A stretch of DNA of 64,000 bases from an uncultured Thomasclavelia sp. (GCF_944324745.1 NZ_CALUXO010000056.1:1-64000), one strand, 5' to 3'; numbered from the stretch's first letter, positions 27,638 to 37,598 are shown. Notes: a model not told the origin generated them from the letters alone. Program-made: numbers and translations.

Positions 27638-29080
27638 ATGTCACTACAATATGTAGGTTTAAGTGAAATTAACGGACCATTAGTCGTTTTAGACCACGTT
27701 AAAGGTGCTTCATACGATGAAATGGTAGAAATTCAAATTAGCGATGGAACAACTAGATCAGGACGTGTTGTTCAAATCGAAGGTGAAAAAGTTGTTGTTC
27801 AGGTTTTTGAAGGAACTAACGGACTTTCACTAGAAAATACTAAAACTAGATTACTTGGAAAACCAATGGAACTTCCAGTTTCTAAAGAAATCTTAGGAAG
27901 AATCTTTGATGGTGCTGGTCGTCCAATCGATGGTTTAGGAGAAATTTATGCCGAAGAAGAAATGGATATCAATGGGCTTCCATTAAACCCAGTAGCTCGT
28001 GTTTATCCACGTAACTATATCAATACTGGTATTTCTTCAATTGACTGTTTGGCTACTTTAATTCGAGGACAGAAGTTACCAATTTTCTCAGTATCTGGTT
28101 TACCTCATGACCGTTTAGCAGTTCAAATTGTTAAACAAGCTAAAATTGCTGATGAATCTGGTCAAGGATTTGCGGTAGTTTTTGCTGCAATGGGGGTAAC
28201 TAATGATGTTGCTGAATATTTTAAACGAAGCTTTAAAGAAGCTGGGGTAATGGAACGAGTGGTAATGTTTTTGAACTTATCAAACGATCCAATTATCGAA
28301 CGTACTTTAACACCACGTTGTGCTTTAACAGCTGCTGAATATTTAGCATTTAAACAAGATATGCATGTTTTAGTAATCTATACTGATGTTACTTCATATT
28401 GTGAAGCTGTTCGTGAATTCTCTTCTAGTAAAGGAGAAATTCCAGGACGTAAAGGATATCCAGGATATTTATATTCTGACTTAGCATCACTTTATGAAAG
28501 AGCTGGTATCATTAAAGGCGCTAAAGGATCAGTTACTCAAATTCCAATCTTAACAATGCCTAACAATGATATTACTCACCCAGTTCCTGACTTAACAGGA
28601 TATATTACTGAAGGGCAAATTACCCTTGATGTTGATTTAAATTCTGCTGGTGTTTATCCACCAGTTGGAGTTTTACCATCACTTAGTCGTTTGATGAAAG
28701 ATGGTATCGGTGAAGGGTATACTCGTGCTGATCATCAAGATATTGCTAACCAGTTATTTGCATGTTATGCCCATGTTCAAGATGTTCGTTCTTTAACATC
28801 AGTTATTGGTGAAGATGAATTATCTGATTTAGATAAAAAATATATTACTTTTGGTAATCTATTTGAACAATATTTCATCAACCAAGGATTTAATACTAAT
28901 CGTAGTATTGAAGAAACATTAGATTTAGGTTGGGATTTAGTTTCTGTTTTACCAAGAGAAGCGTTAGATCGTGTTGATAATGCTTTACTTGATCAATATT
29001 ATAATCATGAAAAAGCAATGCAACGTTTCAATATTCAAGAAAAGAAGATTATTAAAGAATTACAAAGAGAAGGTGAATAG
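27638..29080 (+). CDS. ntpB: V-type ATPase regulatory subunit B
   Basis: A 480-residue non-catalytic nucleotide-site subunit. Motifs: [27 protein letters not shown] (degenerate P-loop as expected for B), [48 protein letters not shown] is three bases before ATG 27632 and nine before ATG 27638, so the second ATG is preferred. Confidence 0.96.
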   Translation: MSLQYVGLSEINGPLVVLDHVKGASYDEMVEIQISDGTTRSGRVVQIEGEKVVVQVFEGTNGLSLENTKTRLLGKPMELPVSKEILGRIFDGAGRPIDGLGEIYAEEEMDINGLPLNPVARVYPRNYINTGISSIDCLATLIRGQKLPIFSVSGLPHDRLAVQIVKQAKIADESGQGFAVVFAAMGVTNDVAEYFKRSFKEAGVMERVVMFLNLSNDPIIERTLTPRCALTAAEYLAFKQDMHVLVIYTDVTSYCEAVREFSSSKGEIPGRKGYPGYLYSDLASLYERAGIIKGAKGSVTQIPILTMPNNDITHPVPDLTGYITEGQITLDVDLNSAGVYPPVGVLPSLSRLMKDGIGEGYTRADHQDIANQLFACYAHVQDVRSLTSVIGEDELSDLDKKYITFGNLFEQYFINQGFNTNRSIEETLDLGWDLVSVLPREALDRVDNALLDQYYNHEKAMQRFNIQEKKIIKELQREGE

Positions 29081-29082
29081 TC

Positions 29083-29691
29083 ATGGCTCTTAAAGTAGTT
29101 CCAACTAAGGGAAATCTAATGGCAATGAAAAAATCATTGGAATTAGCTAACCTTGGTTATAGTCTGATGGATCAAAAACGTAACGTTCTGATTAAAGAAA
29201 TGATGAGCTTATTAGATGATGTAAAAGTAATTCGTGATCAAATTACTTCATCTTATCAAGAAGCTTATGATGCTTTGCAGGAAGCAAATATTTCTCGAGG
29301 TTTAATTAGTGATATTGTCAATGGAATTCCTGAAGATTATGGAATTTCCATTGCTTATCGTAGTGTAATGGGAGTTGAAATTCCTAAAGTTAATTATAAT
29401 AAGCAGCCAATGAAAATGACTTATGATATTGAACGTTCTAATTCAAAAGTTGATTATGCTTATCATTGTTTTTATAAAGTAAAACAATTGACTGTTTTAT
29501 TAGCTGAAGTTGAAAATAGTGTTTATCGTCTTGCTAATACTATTAGAAAGACGCAAAAAAGAGCTAATGCCTTAAAGAATATTTCAATTCCTCGCTTTGA
29601 AACTACAGTAAAAGCAATCACTGAAGCTTTGGAAGAAAAAGAACGTGAAGAATTCACAAGACAAAAAGTAATTAAAGAGACGAAAAAATAG
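29083..29691 (+). CDS. ntpD: V-type ATPase subunit D (rotor shaft)
   Basis: A 202-residue, mostly coiled-coil central shaft subunit that rotates inside the A3B3 head. The start (VPTKGNLMAMKKSLELANLGYSLMDQKRNVL) and end (VYRLANTIRKTQKRANALKNISIPRFETTVKAI…EEKEREEFTRQKVIK) match family landmarks. It is the last gene of the operon, two bases after ntpB, and its stop is part of the terminator stem. Confidence 0.95.
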   Translation: MALKVVPTKGNLMAMKKSLELANLGYSLMDQKRNVLIKEMMSLLDDVKVIRDQITSSYQEAYDALQEANISRGLISDIVNGIPEDYGISIAYRSVMGVEIPKVNYNKQPMKMTYDIERSNSKVDYAYHCFYKVKQLTVLLAEVENSVYRLANTIRKTQKRANALKNISIPRFETTVKAITEALEEKEREEFTRQKVIKETKK

Positions 29692-29715
29692 TCGTAGGTT
29701 TCTACGACTATTTTT
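29684..29715. terminator. Bidirectional terminator at the end of the V-ATPase operon
   Basis: A 14-bp perfect stem, AAAAATAGTCGTAG (29684-29697) with CTACGACTATTTTT (29702-29715), and loop GTTT. Stops of both convergent genes fall in its arms. Confidence 0.93.
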
Positions 29716-30136
29716 GTATGAATTTTATATTTTCGTTATCCAATGAATATTCCAGGTTAGCAGGTAATTTAGAACGAATGTGTATTAGTTTATTATCTTT
29801 GATCATACCATTCCATGTTGCTACAACAATAGTTTTTTCAGTTAATTTCTTCAAAAATGAAAGCATATCAATCTTAGAATCTTTAGCATAAAGAACTCGC
29901 TTATTATCGATCAATAGAATATCTTTATCATAGTTATCTAAAAAGGCATCCATGACAGCTTCGATATCATTAGAATTTGTTTTGAATATCTGGTCAAAAT
30001 TTAAAATTGGAATACCAGTTTCTTTACTGTATTCATGAATTACTTTTGATTTACCACTGCCAGGTTCACCAATGATTAAGATTAATTTGCTTTCGCCATT
30101 TTTGGCGGCTTCGATTTCTTTTTTTAATTGATCCAT
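29708..30136 (-). CDS. Orphan BrxF-like P-loop NTPase
   Basis: A 142-residue single-domain ATPase-like protein. It has a Walker A motif GEPGSGKS, a downstream GIPILNFDQIF strand, a Walker-B-like ILLIDN and a late IVVATWNGMIKDNKLIHI segment. This arrangement resembles BrxF, the small P-loop protein of BREX-3 phage-defence loci, but none of the other BREX genes (pglZ, brxC, methylase, helicase) is in this window. The frame runs upstream to 30172, but AAAGGAGG sits eight bases before ATG 30136. It is monocistronic and convergent with ntpD. A stand-alone housekeeping homologue is equally plausible; the family call is from memory of motif order. Confidence 0.6.
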   Translation of the reverse strand: MDQLKKEIEAAKNGESKLILIIGEPGSGKSKVIHEYSKETGIPILNFDQIFKTNSNDIEAVMDAFLDNYDKDILLIDNKRVLYAKDSKIDMLSFLKKLTEKTIVVATWNGMIKDNKLIHIRSKLPANLEYSLDNENIKFIQK

Positions 30137-30366
30137 GGGTCTTTCCTCCTTTTCTATATTCCCAAACTTCATTAAAAATTGATTATCTGTTATCTTTATT
30201 TTAACATTATTACCGTGTTTTTAATAGCAAAATCATCACTTTAATTATTATTTCCTGGGAAATATGAGGTATTTTGTCAAAATTAATTATTTTTAAGTTT
30301 CTTTAGATTAATTAAGAAATAAAACTGTGTTATTCGTTGTGATACAGAATTACCAATGTTATACTG

Positions 30367-30395
30367 TAACTGTTATAGATAATATAATACAGTTA
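30367..30395 (+). promoter_or_regulatory. Promoter with operator-like inverted repeat for the FG-GAP/ABC operon
   Basis: TAACTGT (30367-30373) and ACAGTTA (30389-30395) are 7-bp perfect inverted arms whose spacer contains TATAAT (-10, 30383-30388). Another ACTGT lies directly upstream, giving a tandem half-site. A repressor bound here would block the promoter. A weak TTATAC could be the -35. Confidence 0.45.
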
Positions 30396-30410
30396 TGGAG
30401 GAAAGGATAG

Positions 30411-33400
30411 ATGAAAAAAATATTACAGGGATTATTGTCAGTTATCTTTTTAATGACAATAAATACGACCCCACTTAAGGCTTTAGATGATGAATCATCT
30501 AACAGTGAATCGTACAATCTTGGTGATGTAGTCAATGCTTCATGTACTAGTCATCAGGTAAATTTATCAGATGATTTGCAAGGATTAATGATTGGGGTCG
30601 ATGATGGTTTGGTGCTGGTCGATTATGATTTTAAGATTAATACAGAATTTCCAGTGAATGATTTTACTGTTATCGATGATCTAGATAATGATGGTGTTAA
30701 AGATGTTTTTGTTTATTTAAAGACTGATAATAATTTTGATGATTTAAAAATTATTAGTGCTAAAACTTCAAAAGTCTTAGCTAAATGGAAACATGAATAT
30801 CCAGCCTATAATGATATGAATACTAAAGTGATTAAAAATGCTAAAGTTCATCATCAAAGGTATCTTGATGGTATTATTTATTATTTATATAATTATCATC
30901 TAACTGCTTATGATCCGGTTAAACAGAAAGTTGTTTTTGACTATGAAGGCGTTGATAATCTTTGGAATTATGTGGTACTTGAGGATAAAATTTTAATTAC
31001 TAATCAGTTAGGACAAGTTATTGCTTTAGATAAAAAGGGAAAAGAGTTATATCAGGTAAATTTGACTGATGAAATTGAAGTCACAGTTGCTTATACTAAT
31101 AGTAAAGAAAAAGTATTGTTAAATGCCTGGGATATAATGGAACATAATGGTCATGTCTATGTAACATTAGAAGATAGTCGCTTAGTTGAAATTGATAGTC
31201 ATAATGGTGATGTGACAAATCAAATAACGCTTGATGAAAACAATAGTAATTTATTAACTAAGTCATTAGCTGATAATCGTTATGATAACTATAATCTAGC
31301 TCCTAATGGAATTGATGATTATGAATTTATGAGTTATCAGATGCAACTGATTGATGATAATTTAATGCTTGTAAGTGGCTATTTTGGTAATAGTTATTTA
31401 AATACGATTACAGAGGATTGTCCTTCCAGCCAAGTTTATGTAGTTAAACTTGATGATTTTACTATTCAAGGGCAGTTTTCACTTGAGCAAACTAATCTTA
31501 TTTCCAGCAATCTAACAACAGGTATTTATAATGATCAGGCAGCTATAATTGTTCCGGGGTCATTTAGTGATGGTAAATTAAAATTGTTAGTATATGGTTT
31601 TGATGGAAATATGTTAGGACAAAGTGAGATCAGTTTAAATAATAACAGTATCGAGACAACGCATATTGTAATCAATAAAGTTGATCAGGGGTATTTATTA
31701 CAGGCTGGAAGCGATATTGAAATTTTATTAGATCATCAGCTAAAAGTAATCAAATATCTTGGTAATGGAATGCAGGCAAATAAATTGGCAGATTTAAGTG
31801 ATGGTATTTTGGTTAGTTATTATCAAAATAATGGAATTCAAATGATTAGAAAATATGGTAATAATGGTCCAAATGATGTTTTAATGGAGTTTAAAGTGCC
31901 AACAGCATATCCTAATAATGGTTTTGAAGCGATAAATTATGATAGCAATCAAAATCAGATATTATCACTAGTTAATGAAACAAACTCTAATCAGGTTGTT
32001 GCCAGTCATGTGATAATCATGGATTTAAATACCGGAAGTTTAAGTGATCATAAAGTATTACTTGATCAAGGGTATGATGAAAATAATCGTTATTATCAAA
32101 ATTACTTAACCGGATCATCGATTAAATATTTTAGTGATTTAAATAAAGATAAATCATTAGAAATTTTAGTTGATGATAATTTGATTGACGGTGCAACTAA
32201 AGCATATAAAGCTAATTATGATCAAACATTTGAAGGTGCTGGTTTAGTATTAGAAGCTGGTGATGTTAATCAAGATGGTGTGGTTGATTTGGTTAATATT
32301 ACTGAAAATCAAATGAGTATTTATTATTCCAAGATTGATGGCTATGTAATTAGCTATGAAAAGAGTAATATTGTAAAAAATTATGATAAGAAATTACAAA
32401 ATAATTTGTATGCCAAAAATCTTGGTGATTTAGATCATGATGGTTTTAATGAGATTGTTATTAATGATTATAATGAACGAAAATGTCAGTATTTCCAGGT
32501 ATTAAGTGGAAAAGACTTATCAGTCAAATATGGTCTGATGATTGATGGAGTACTTGATTATGGTGAATGTTTTGCCCTGACGAAACAAGACTATAATCAA
32601 GATGGTGTTGATGATCTATTATCTTATGATGGTAATGCTACTTATACGATTATTAGTGGTAAAGATGGAAGTGCGATTTTTAATTATGATAGTTATGATT
32701 GGGGATATGAGTTTTATTCCGGTGATCCAGTTCCATTAGATTATTTAGTGGAATTTAAGATTGATGAAAGTATTAATAATGTTTTAAGTCTTAATGATTT
32801 AGATGGTGATGGAATCAATGAGTATGGATATCTCTATTATCAAGATAGTACTAACCAAACTTTATTAGCAATCATTAGTGGTAAAGATTATCAGGTTTTA
32901 AAAGAGGTGGTCTTAGAAAGTGAAAATTATAGTGATAATAATGTGTTAGCTATTGCTGGTACTAATAAAATTGTTTATTTAAAAGATGAATTGGCTCAGA
33001 TTTATGATTATCAGGAAGAAAAAATTATTGCTGGATTAAAATCTGAAATTAAAAGTGCTAGAAAATTAAATGACCAGCAATTGTTAATAGAAACGAAACA
33101 AGAATTAATGACTTTTAATGATCAACGTGATTTTGAATTAGTAGATTTTGATGAAAGTGAAGAATCTAATGGACACTTATTGATCAAATATCAAAGTGAT
33201 AAAAATGGTATTATGGCTATCTATGATCAAGGAAAACTGGTTAAAGAAACTTCAGCTGATACTATAACGCTTGATTTATTGTCAGGTAATCATAAATTAT
33301 TATTTTCTTATAATGATGGTCATGGGAAAATTACCAGTTATCAAGCATCAATCGAGGTGTCCAAAAGTCCTTTAGGACGTTATCTAGTTATCACTATAAC

Positions 33401-33500
33401 TTTAGGATTATTAGTTGGAGCTTATGTTCTAGCGATATATCCAAAATATCATTTAAAGAAAAAGGCAGGGAAGGTATATGAAAGACTTAATCGTCACTAA
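30411..33500 (+). CDS. Extracellular FG-GAP/VCBS-like repeat protein with C-terminal membrane anchor
   Basis: A 1029-residue secreted protein. A signal peptide (1-24) is followed by a long all-beta region, probably one or two propellers, with at least six Asp-rich calcium loops of DxDxDGxxD type: DLDNDGVKDV (near 90), DLNKDKSLEI (575), DVNQDGVVDL (616), DLDHDGFNEI (672), DYNQDGVDDL (730), DLDGDGINEY (800). An Ig-like segment (about 900-980) leads to one transmembrane helix (about 983-1003) and a basic tail. It overlaps the ABC ATPase gene by 23 bases, so the two are translated together. No known family is certain; it is likely the exposed sensor or cargo-handling partner of the exporter. Confidence 0.75.
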   Translation: MKKILQGLLSVIFLMTINTTPLKALDDESSNSESYNLGDVVNASCTSHQVNLSDDLQGLMIGVDDGLVLVDYDFKINTEFPVNDFTVIDDLDNDGVKDVFVYLKTDNNFDDLKIISAKTSKVLAKWKHEYPAYNDMNTKVIKNAKVHHQRYLDGIIYYLYNYHLTAYDPVKQKVVFDYEGVDNLWNYVVLEDKILITNQLGQVIALDKKGKELYQVNLTDEIEVTVAYTNSKEKVLLNAWDIMEHNGHVYVTLEDSRLVEIDSHNGDVTNQITLDENNSNLLTKSLADNRYDNYNLAPNGIDDYEFMSYQMQLIDDNLMLVSGYFGNSYLNTITEDCPSSQVYVVKLDDFTIQGQFSLEQTNLISSNLTTGIYNDQAAIIVPGSFSDGKLKLLVYGFDGNMLGQSEISLNNNSIETTHIVINKVDQGYLLQAGSDIEILLDHQLKVIKYLGNGMQANKLADLSDGILVSYYQNNGIQMIRKYGNNGPNDVLMEFKVPTAYPNNGFEAINYDSNQNQILSLVNETNSNQVVASHVIIMDLNTGSLSDHKVLLDQGYDENNRYYQNYLTGSSIKYFSDLNKDKSLEILVDDNLIDGATKAYKANYDQTFEGAGLVLEAGDVNQDGVVDLVNITENQMSIYYSKIDGYVISYEKSNIVKNYDKKLQNNLYAKNLGDLDHDGFNEIVINDYNERKCQYFQVLSGKDLSVKYGLMIDGVLDYGECFALTKQDYNQDGVDDLLSYDGNATYTIISGKDGSAIFNYDSYDWGYEFYSGDPVPLDYLVEFKIDESINNVLSLNDLDGDGINEYGYLYYQDSTNQTLLAIISGKDYQVLKEVVLESENYSDNNVLAIAGTNKIVYLKDELAQIYDYQEEKIIAGLKSEIKSARKLNDQQLLIETKQELMTFNDQRDFELVDFDESEESNGHLLIKYQSDKNGIMAIYDQGKLVKETSADTITLDLLSGNHKLLFSYNDGHGKITSYQASIEVSKSPLGRYLVITITLGLLVGAYVLAIYPKYHLKKKAGKVYERLNRH

Positions 33501-34407
33501 ACATATTGATAAAGTTTTTGGTGATTTTAAAGCTGTTGATGATTTATCATTGAGTTTGGAAAGTGGCAAAATTTATGGTATTATCGGCCCTAATGGCGCT
33601 GGTAAATCGACAACGATGTCACTTTTAATGGGGTTAATATTTCCAAGCAAAGGTCAAGGAAGTATTAAAGGATATCCGCTTGGTTCTTCAAAAGCCAAGG
33701 CCTTGATCGGATATGCACCAGAATTTCCTGATTTCTATCATAATATGACATGTCTAGAGTACTTGGTTTATATGGGACAACTTTCAAATTTATCATATAT
33801 GCAAGCAATTGAGCGCTCTTTAGTATTGTTACAGGAATTTGGTTTATTAGAATATCAGGATAAAAAAGTAGTAAAATTTTCAACTGGTATGAAAAAGAAA
33901 GTAGCATTGATTCAAGCATTATTACATGAACCAGAGATTTTATTATTAGATGAACCAACTGCTAATTTAGATCCAACCAGTCGTCATGAAATTATTAAAC
34001 TAATCAAAAATTTAGTTAGTCAAAAGCAGATGACCGTTTTAATAAGTTCTCACGTTTTAACGGAATTAGAAACAATTATTGATCATGTCATCATGATTAA
34101 TCACGGGCATGTTTTAATCAATGAACCACTAGCGGTCGTTTTAAAGCAATTTAATCAGACCAGTATTTTAGTTAGTTGTTTAAATCAAACGGCGTTACAA
34201 ACATTTTTAAAGCAAAATGATTATCAATTTACTATTGATCATGATATTTTTAGAATTACTACTGCTAATAAAACTAAGTGCAAAAAACAAATAATTAAAT
34301 TTATTTATGAAAACGATGATGAGCTCTTTTTATTGAAAGAAGATCAAATTACTCTAGATGGCTTATATCAGCAGTTTATGGAGGAGAAAAATGAAGGTCT
34401 TAGTTAA
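33478..34407 (+). CDS. ABC transporter ATP-binding protein (ABC-2 type)
   Basis: A 309-residue ATPase with Walker A GPNGAGKST (about 37-45), a degenerate signature FSTGMKKKV, Walker B ILLLDEPTA and H-loop ISSHV, then a C-terminal extension of about 85 residues typical of exporters of the CcmA/NatA group. The start lies inside the 3' end of the FG-GAP gene and the stop lies inside the permease gene, a tight three-gene unit. Substrate unknown. Confidence 0.92.
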   Translation: MKDLIVTKHIDKVFGDFKAVDDLSLSLESGKIYGIIGPNGAGKSTTMSLLMGLIFPSKGQGSIKGYPLGSSKAKALIGYAPEFPDFYHNMTCLEYLVYMGQLSNLSYMQAIERSLVLLQEFGLLEYQDKKVVKFSTGMKKKVALIQALLHEPEILLLDEPTANLDPTSRHEIIKLIKNLVSQKQMTVLISSHVLTELETIIDHVIMINHGHVLINEPLAVVLKQFNQTSILVSCLNQTALQTFLKQNDYQFTIDHDIFRITTANKTKCKKQIIKFIYENDDELFLLKEDQITLDGLYQQFMEEKNEGLS

Positions 34408-35296
34408 AAATACATTTAACCAGATGTTTAAGCTAATTCCAATGATAATAACTAGTATCATAGCTTTATTGTTAGGAATCTTGATGGCTTATGGTTATAC
34501 CAAGTTAGTTAACCAGAACCTAACTTATGAAAAGATGGTCAGTAACATTGAAATTATTTTTATCATCATTAATTTTGTTTTTCTTACAGGAATGATATTA
34601 TGGATCATTGTTGCCAGTAGTGCTACCAGTTTATTTGCCAGTGAAATCCATGAAGGAACAATGCGATTGTTACTGGCTAAACAAATATCTCGTTTAGAAT
34701 TGGTAGCAGGTAAAATTGTGGGAATGTTATTAGGAAGTATGGCATATTTAGGATTGATTTATCTGATTTTTATCTTATCGTTTGTTGTAATTAGTGGCGT
34801 TGAAAAAGATATTTTAATATTAGTTTTGAAGTATACAGGTAGTTTTATTATTTTTGGCTTGCTGATGATTTTTATTGTTGGAGGAATTGGTAGTTTTTTA
34901 TCAAGCTGTTTTAAACGGAAAGTTCCCGCAATCATTATTTTAATAATTTTAATGATGTTAATTTTCTTTATTATTCCAATCGCCAGAATTTTAATCGGGG
35001 ATATTTATCAAAATTATCATCTTTACTATTTAGATATTAATTATCATCTTGCAAGTATTTACAGTCAATTTATTGATTTACTAGGTGGCATCAATGCCTC
35101 ACTTGATGAACTTAGTAGTTTAAATTTATTTACTAATTTATTTCCCTATGTAACTCCTGACTATGATCTAACAGCCAGTGTTGTCGATTGTATGAATAAA
35201 ACAATCAATGGAACAATAATAATGGCAATATATTTATCATTGGCAGCTATATTATATTATTTTAGCTATCGAAGAATATTAAAAATGGATATTTAG
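34391..35296 (+). CDS. ABC-2 type permease
   Basis: A 301-residue integral membrane protein with about six helices (15-40, 60-85, 110-140, 155-180, 190-215, 280-298) and a large external loop between the fifth and sixth. FASEIHEGTMRLLLAKQISRLELVAGKIVG is the usual ABC-2 cytoplasmic coupling segment. GAGGAG fixes ATG 34391; the longer frame is only overlap with the ATPase gene. It works with the preceding ATPase. Confidence 0.88.
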   Translation: MKVLVKNTFNQMFKLIPMIITSIIALLLGILMAYGYTKLVNQNLTYEKMVSNIEIIFIIINFVFLTGMILWIIVASSATSLFASEIHEGTMRLLLAKQISRLELVAGKIVGMLLGSMAYLGLIYLIFILSFVVISGVEKDILILVLKYTGSFIIFGLLMIFIVGGIGSFLSSCFKRKVPAIIILIILMMLIFFIIPIARILIGDIYQNYHLYYLDINYHLASIYSQFIDLLGGINASLDELSSLNLFTNLFPYVTPDYDLTASVVDCMNKTINGTIIMAIYLSLAAILYYFSYRRILKMDI

Positions 35297-35323
35297 GATC
35301 AAAGCTTATCTTTGATCCTTTTT
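35295..35323 (+). terminator. Terminator of the FG-GAP/ABC operon
   Basis: AGGATCAAAG (35295-35304), loop CTTAT, CTTTGATCCT (35310-35319), then T's. The permease stop overlaps the stem. Confidence 0.9.
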
Positions 35324-35378
35324 ATGTGTTATGATAGATAAAAGACAAACTATTAAATGTCAATAAGGAGGCATGAAC

Positions 35379-36263
35379 ATGTATTTAGTATTTGATATTG
35401 GTGGTACTGCAATCAAGTATTGTTTAATGGATGATAAGGGACAGATTATTGATCAATGGGAGTTTTCATCAAAGGAAATCAACGATTTAGATGGTTTTGT
35501 AAAATGTATTCAAGAAATTTATGATAAATATAAACATCAGGTTGTCGGAATTGCTTTTTCATCACCAGGAGTCATTGATGCAAATAATGGGGTGATTGAA
35601 GTAATTGTCGCTCATCCATATTTACAAGGAGTTTGTTTGACAGAGGTTGTTTCTAAAGCTTGTGATGGTATTAAAGTAACCGTGGAAAATGATGCTAAAT
35701 GCGCTGCTTTGGCAGAAACTTGGATTGGAAACGGAAAAGAGTATCAAGATATTATTGTGGTGGTTTTAGGAACGGGAATCGGTGGAGCGATTATTAAAAA
35801 TAAACAGATTCATCATGGTGGACATTTATTTGCCGGTGAAATTAGTACAGTCATTGTTGATTATGATAAGGCTACTAAACAGTTAGTAACCTGGTCAGAT
35901 ATTGCTTCAACGACGGCCTTATGTAAACGAGTAGCTAAAGCCATTGAGGTTCCTGCAATTAACGGCTATCAGGTTTTTGAATTGGCTAATAATCATGATC
36001 AGCGAGTTATCGATATTTTAAAAGATTTTTGTTATGACATAGCTATTCAACTATATAATCTTCAATATATCTATGACCCAGAAGCGATATTAATTGGTGG
36101 CGGGATTTCAAAACAACCATTATTAATAACGATGTTACAAGAGGCAATCGATTTGATTAGTCAAACATCTAATCAGCTGGTAATTCCGACTGTTAATACC
36201 TGTAAATATTATAACAATGCGAATTTAATTGGAGCTTTATATCATTTTTTGTCACAAAAATAA
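35379..36263 (+). CDS. ROK-family sugar kinase
   Basis: A 294-residue ROK protein without a DNA-binding domain, so a sugar kinase. It has the ATP loop VFDIGGTAIKY, VENDAKCAALAE (the catalytic Asp region) and VVLGTGIGGAII. The usual CxCGxxGCxE zinc motif is absent, as in beta-glucoside kinase (BglK)-like and related subgroups, so the substrate may be a disaccharide or an unusual sugar rather than free glucose. AAGGAGG is seven bases before ATG 35379; ATG 35373 would be too close. Confidence 0.88.
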   Translation: MYLVFDIGGTAIKYCLMDDKGQIIDQWEFSSKEINDLDGFVKCIQEIYDKYKHQVVGIAFSSPGVIDANNGVIEVIVAHPYLQGVCLTEVVSKACDGIKVTVENDAKCAALAETWIGNGKEYQDIIVVVLGTGIGGAIIKNKQIHHGGHLFAGEISTVIVDYDKATKQLVTWSDIASTTALCKRVAKAIEVPAINGYQVFELANNHDQRVIDILKDFCYDIAIQLYNLQYIYDPEAILIGGGISKQPLLITMLQEAIDLISQTSNQLVIPTVNTCKYYNNANLIGALYHFLSQK

Positions 36264-36385
36264 TTTAATTTTTTGCGCAAAAAAAGTATCATCTTTCTTG
36301 CAATAGTGTTATAGTATATAGGACGAAAATATTAAATATTCATCGTTCATATATAATCTAATTATATATTTAAAGGAGGATTAAT

Positions 36386-37150
36386 ATGATTGTTTGTAAA
36401 GTTAAAGACATTGTCATCGGTGAGGGGATGCCAAAGATATGTGTGCCGGTTGTCTTTACTAATCAGCAGGATATTGTTGCAGAATTAATAAGACTTGAAA
36501 AAATGGATATAGATTTAATTGAATTACGGATTGATTATTTTAGTGATTTATTAAATGATCAAAAGCTAACGGAGTTGTTTAATAGTATTGCGGCTTTAAA
36601 TTTAAGCAAGGGAATTATCTTGACTTATCGTAGTGAAAAAGAAGGTGGCCTTGGTAAATTAACGATTCCTGAATATATTGAATTATATAAGTTAGCTTTA
36701 AACAGTAACGCTTTTGATATTTATGATGTTGAGTTAACTAGTGGTACTAATGCTATTATTACTTTAACTTCACTGATTCATCAAGCTGAAAAGAAAGTAT
36801 TGATGTCGGTACATGATTTCAAACGTACCCCTAGTATTGATACAATGATGGAAAAATTTAAATTAATGGATTCATTAGAAGCAGACATTTTTAAATTAGC
36901 TGTTATGCCAGAAGATTTTAAAGAAGTATTAGCTTTAATGGAAACAACATTGAAAGCCAATGAACTATATGATCGTCCAATTGTTACGATGTCAATGTCT
37001 TCAATGGGAATAGTGACTCGTTTAATGGGAGAACAATTTGGTTCAGCGATTACTTTTGGTAAAGCTCAAGAAGGTTCAGCTCCAGGACAGATTGATGTTC
37101 AATCATTAAAACAGGTGTTACAAGTTGTCCATGATAATATTGAAAATTAG
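36386..37150 (+). CDS. aroD: Type I 3-dehydroquinate dehydratase
   Basis: A 254-residue enzyme converting 3-dehydroquinate to dehydroshikimate through a Schiff base. It has ELRIDYF (substrate loop), His in SVHDFKRTP, the Schiff-base Lys in IFKLAVMP and MSMSSMGIVTRLMGEQFGSAITFG near the end. It stands alone here rather than in a full aro operon, so it may serve quinate/shikimate turnover or simply be dispersed. AAAGGAGG precedes ATG 36386. A 16-bp palindrome of the form T6-GCGC-A6 (36269-36284) lies upstream. Confidence 0.95.
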   Translation: MIVCKVKDIVIGEGMPKICVPVVFTNQQDIVAELIRLEKMDIDLIELRIDYFSDLLNDQKLTELFNSIAALNLSKGIILTYRSEKEGGLGKLTIPEYIELYKLALNSNAFDIYDVELTSGTNAIITLTSLIHQAEKKVLMSVHDFKRTPSIDTMMEKFKLMDSLEADIFKLAVMPEDFKEVLALMETTLKANELYDRPIVTMSMSSMGIVTRLMGEQFGSAITFGKAQEGSAPGQIDVQSLKQVLQVVHDNIEN

Positions 37151-37176
37151 TTCTTGTAAGTTACAAGAACTTTTTT
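37150..37176 (+). terminator. Terminator of aroD
   Basis: GTTCTTGT (37150-37157), loop AAGTT, ACAAGAAC (37163-37170), then six T's. Confidence 0.9.
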
Positions 37177-37220
37177 GCTATATTTTGACAGTTTTTACAT
37201 ATAATGTATCAGGTGATTAA

Positions 37221-37598
37221 ATGATACTAAATCAAGATGAACTAGAGAAGTTATGTTTATATTTTTATCCATATGTTTTTGATTATAAGGATATTACGTT
37301 AAATAATTTAAAAATTAAAATCGGTGATTATTTACATGTAGAAGCCAATTTAAATTATTATAATATTGATACTAAATTAAAGGCGGTTGCTAAAATTGAA
37401 GTAGGTGATTTTATCGTAATAAAATTTGATGGAATTATTAAATATGGCTTTATCAATCTGGATTTGAAAAAAGTATTAAGTGAATTAGTTAAAGATAATC
37501 CATATTTATTGGTTGCAGATGATCAAATTAGATTTGAAAATGGATTGATTAAAGATATTTTATTAACTGATGGATATTTAAAAATAGAACTAAAATAA
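37221..37598 (+). CDS. Uncharacterised 125-residue protein
   Basis: A small soluble protein, predicted alpha plus beta, with alternating hydrophobic strands (LKIKIGDYLHVEANL, IEVGDFIVIKFDGII, GYLKIELK). AGGTGATT precedes ATG 37221. It is monocistronic, convergent with asnB, sharing a terminator. I do not recognise the family. Confidence 0.65.
   Translation: MILNQDELEKLCLYFYPYVFDYKDITLNNLKIKIGDYLHVEANLNYYNIDTKLKAVAKIEVGDFIVIKFDGIIKYGFINLDLKKVLSELVKDNPYLLVADDQIRFENGLIKDILLTDGYLKIELK

Noticed and set aside
36269-36284. 16-bp palindrome T6-GCGC-A6 upstream of aroD
   Set aside because: Homopolymer arms with a four-base centre form easily by chance in this AT-rich DNA; may be a weak terminator of the ROK gene.
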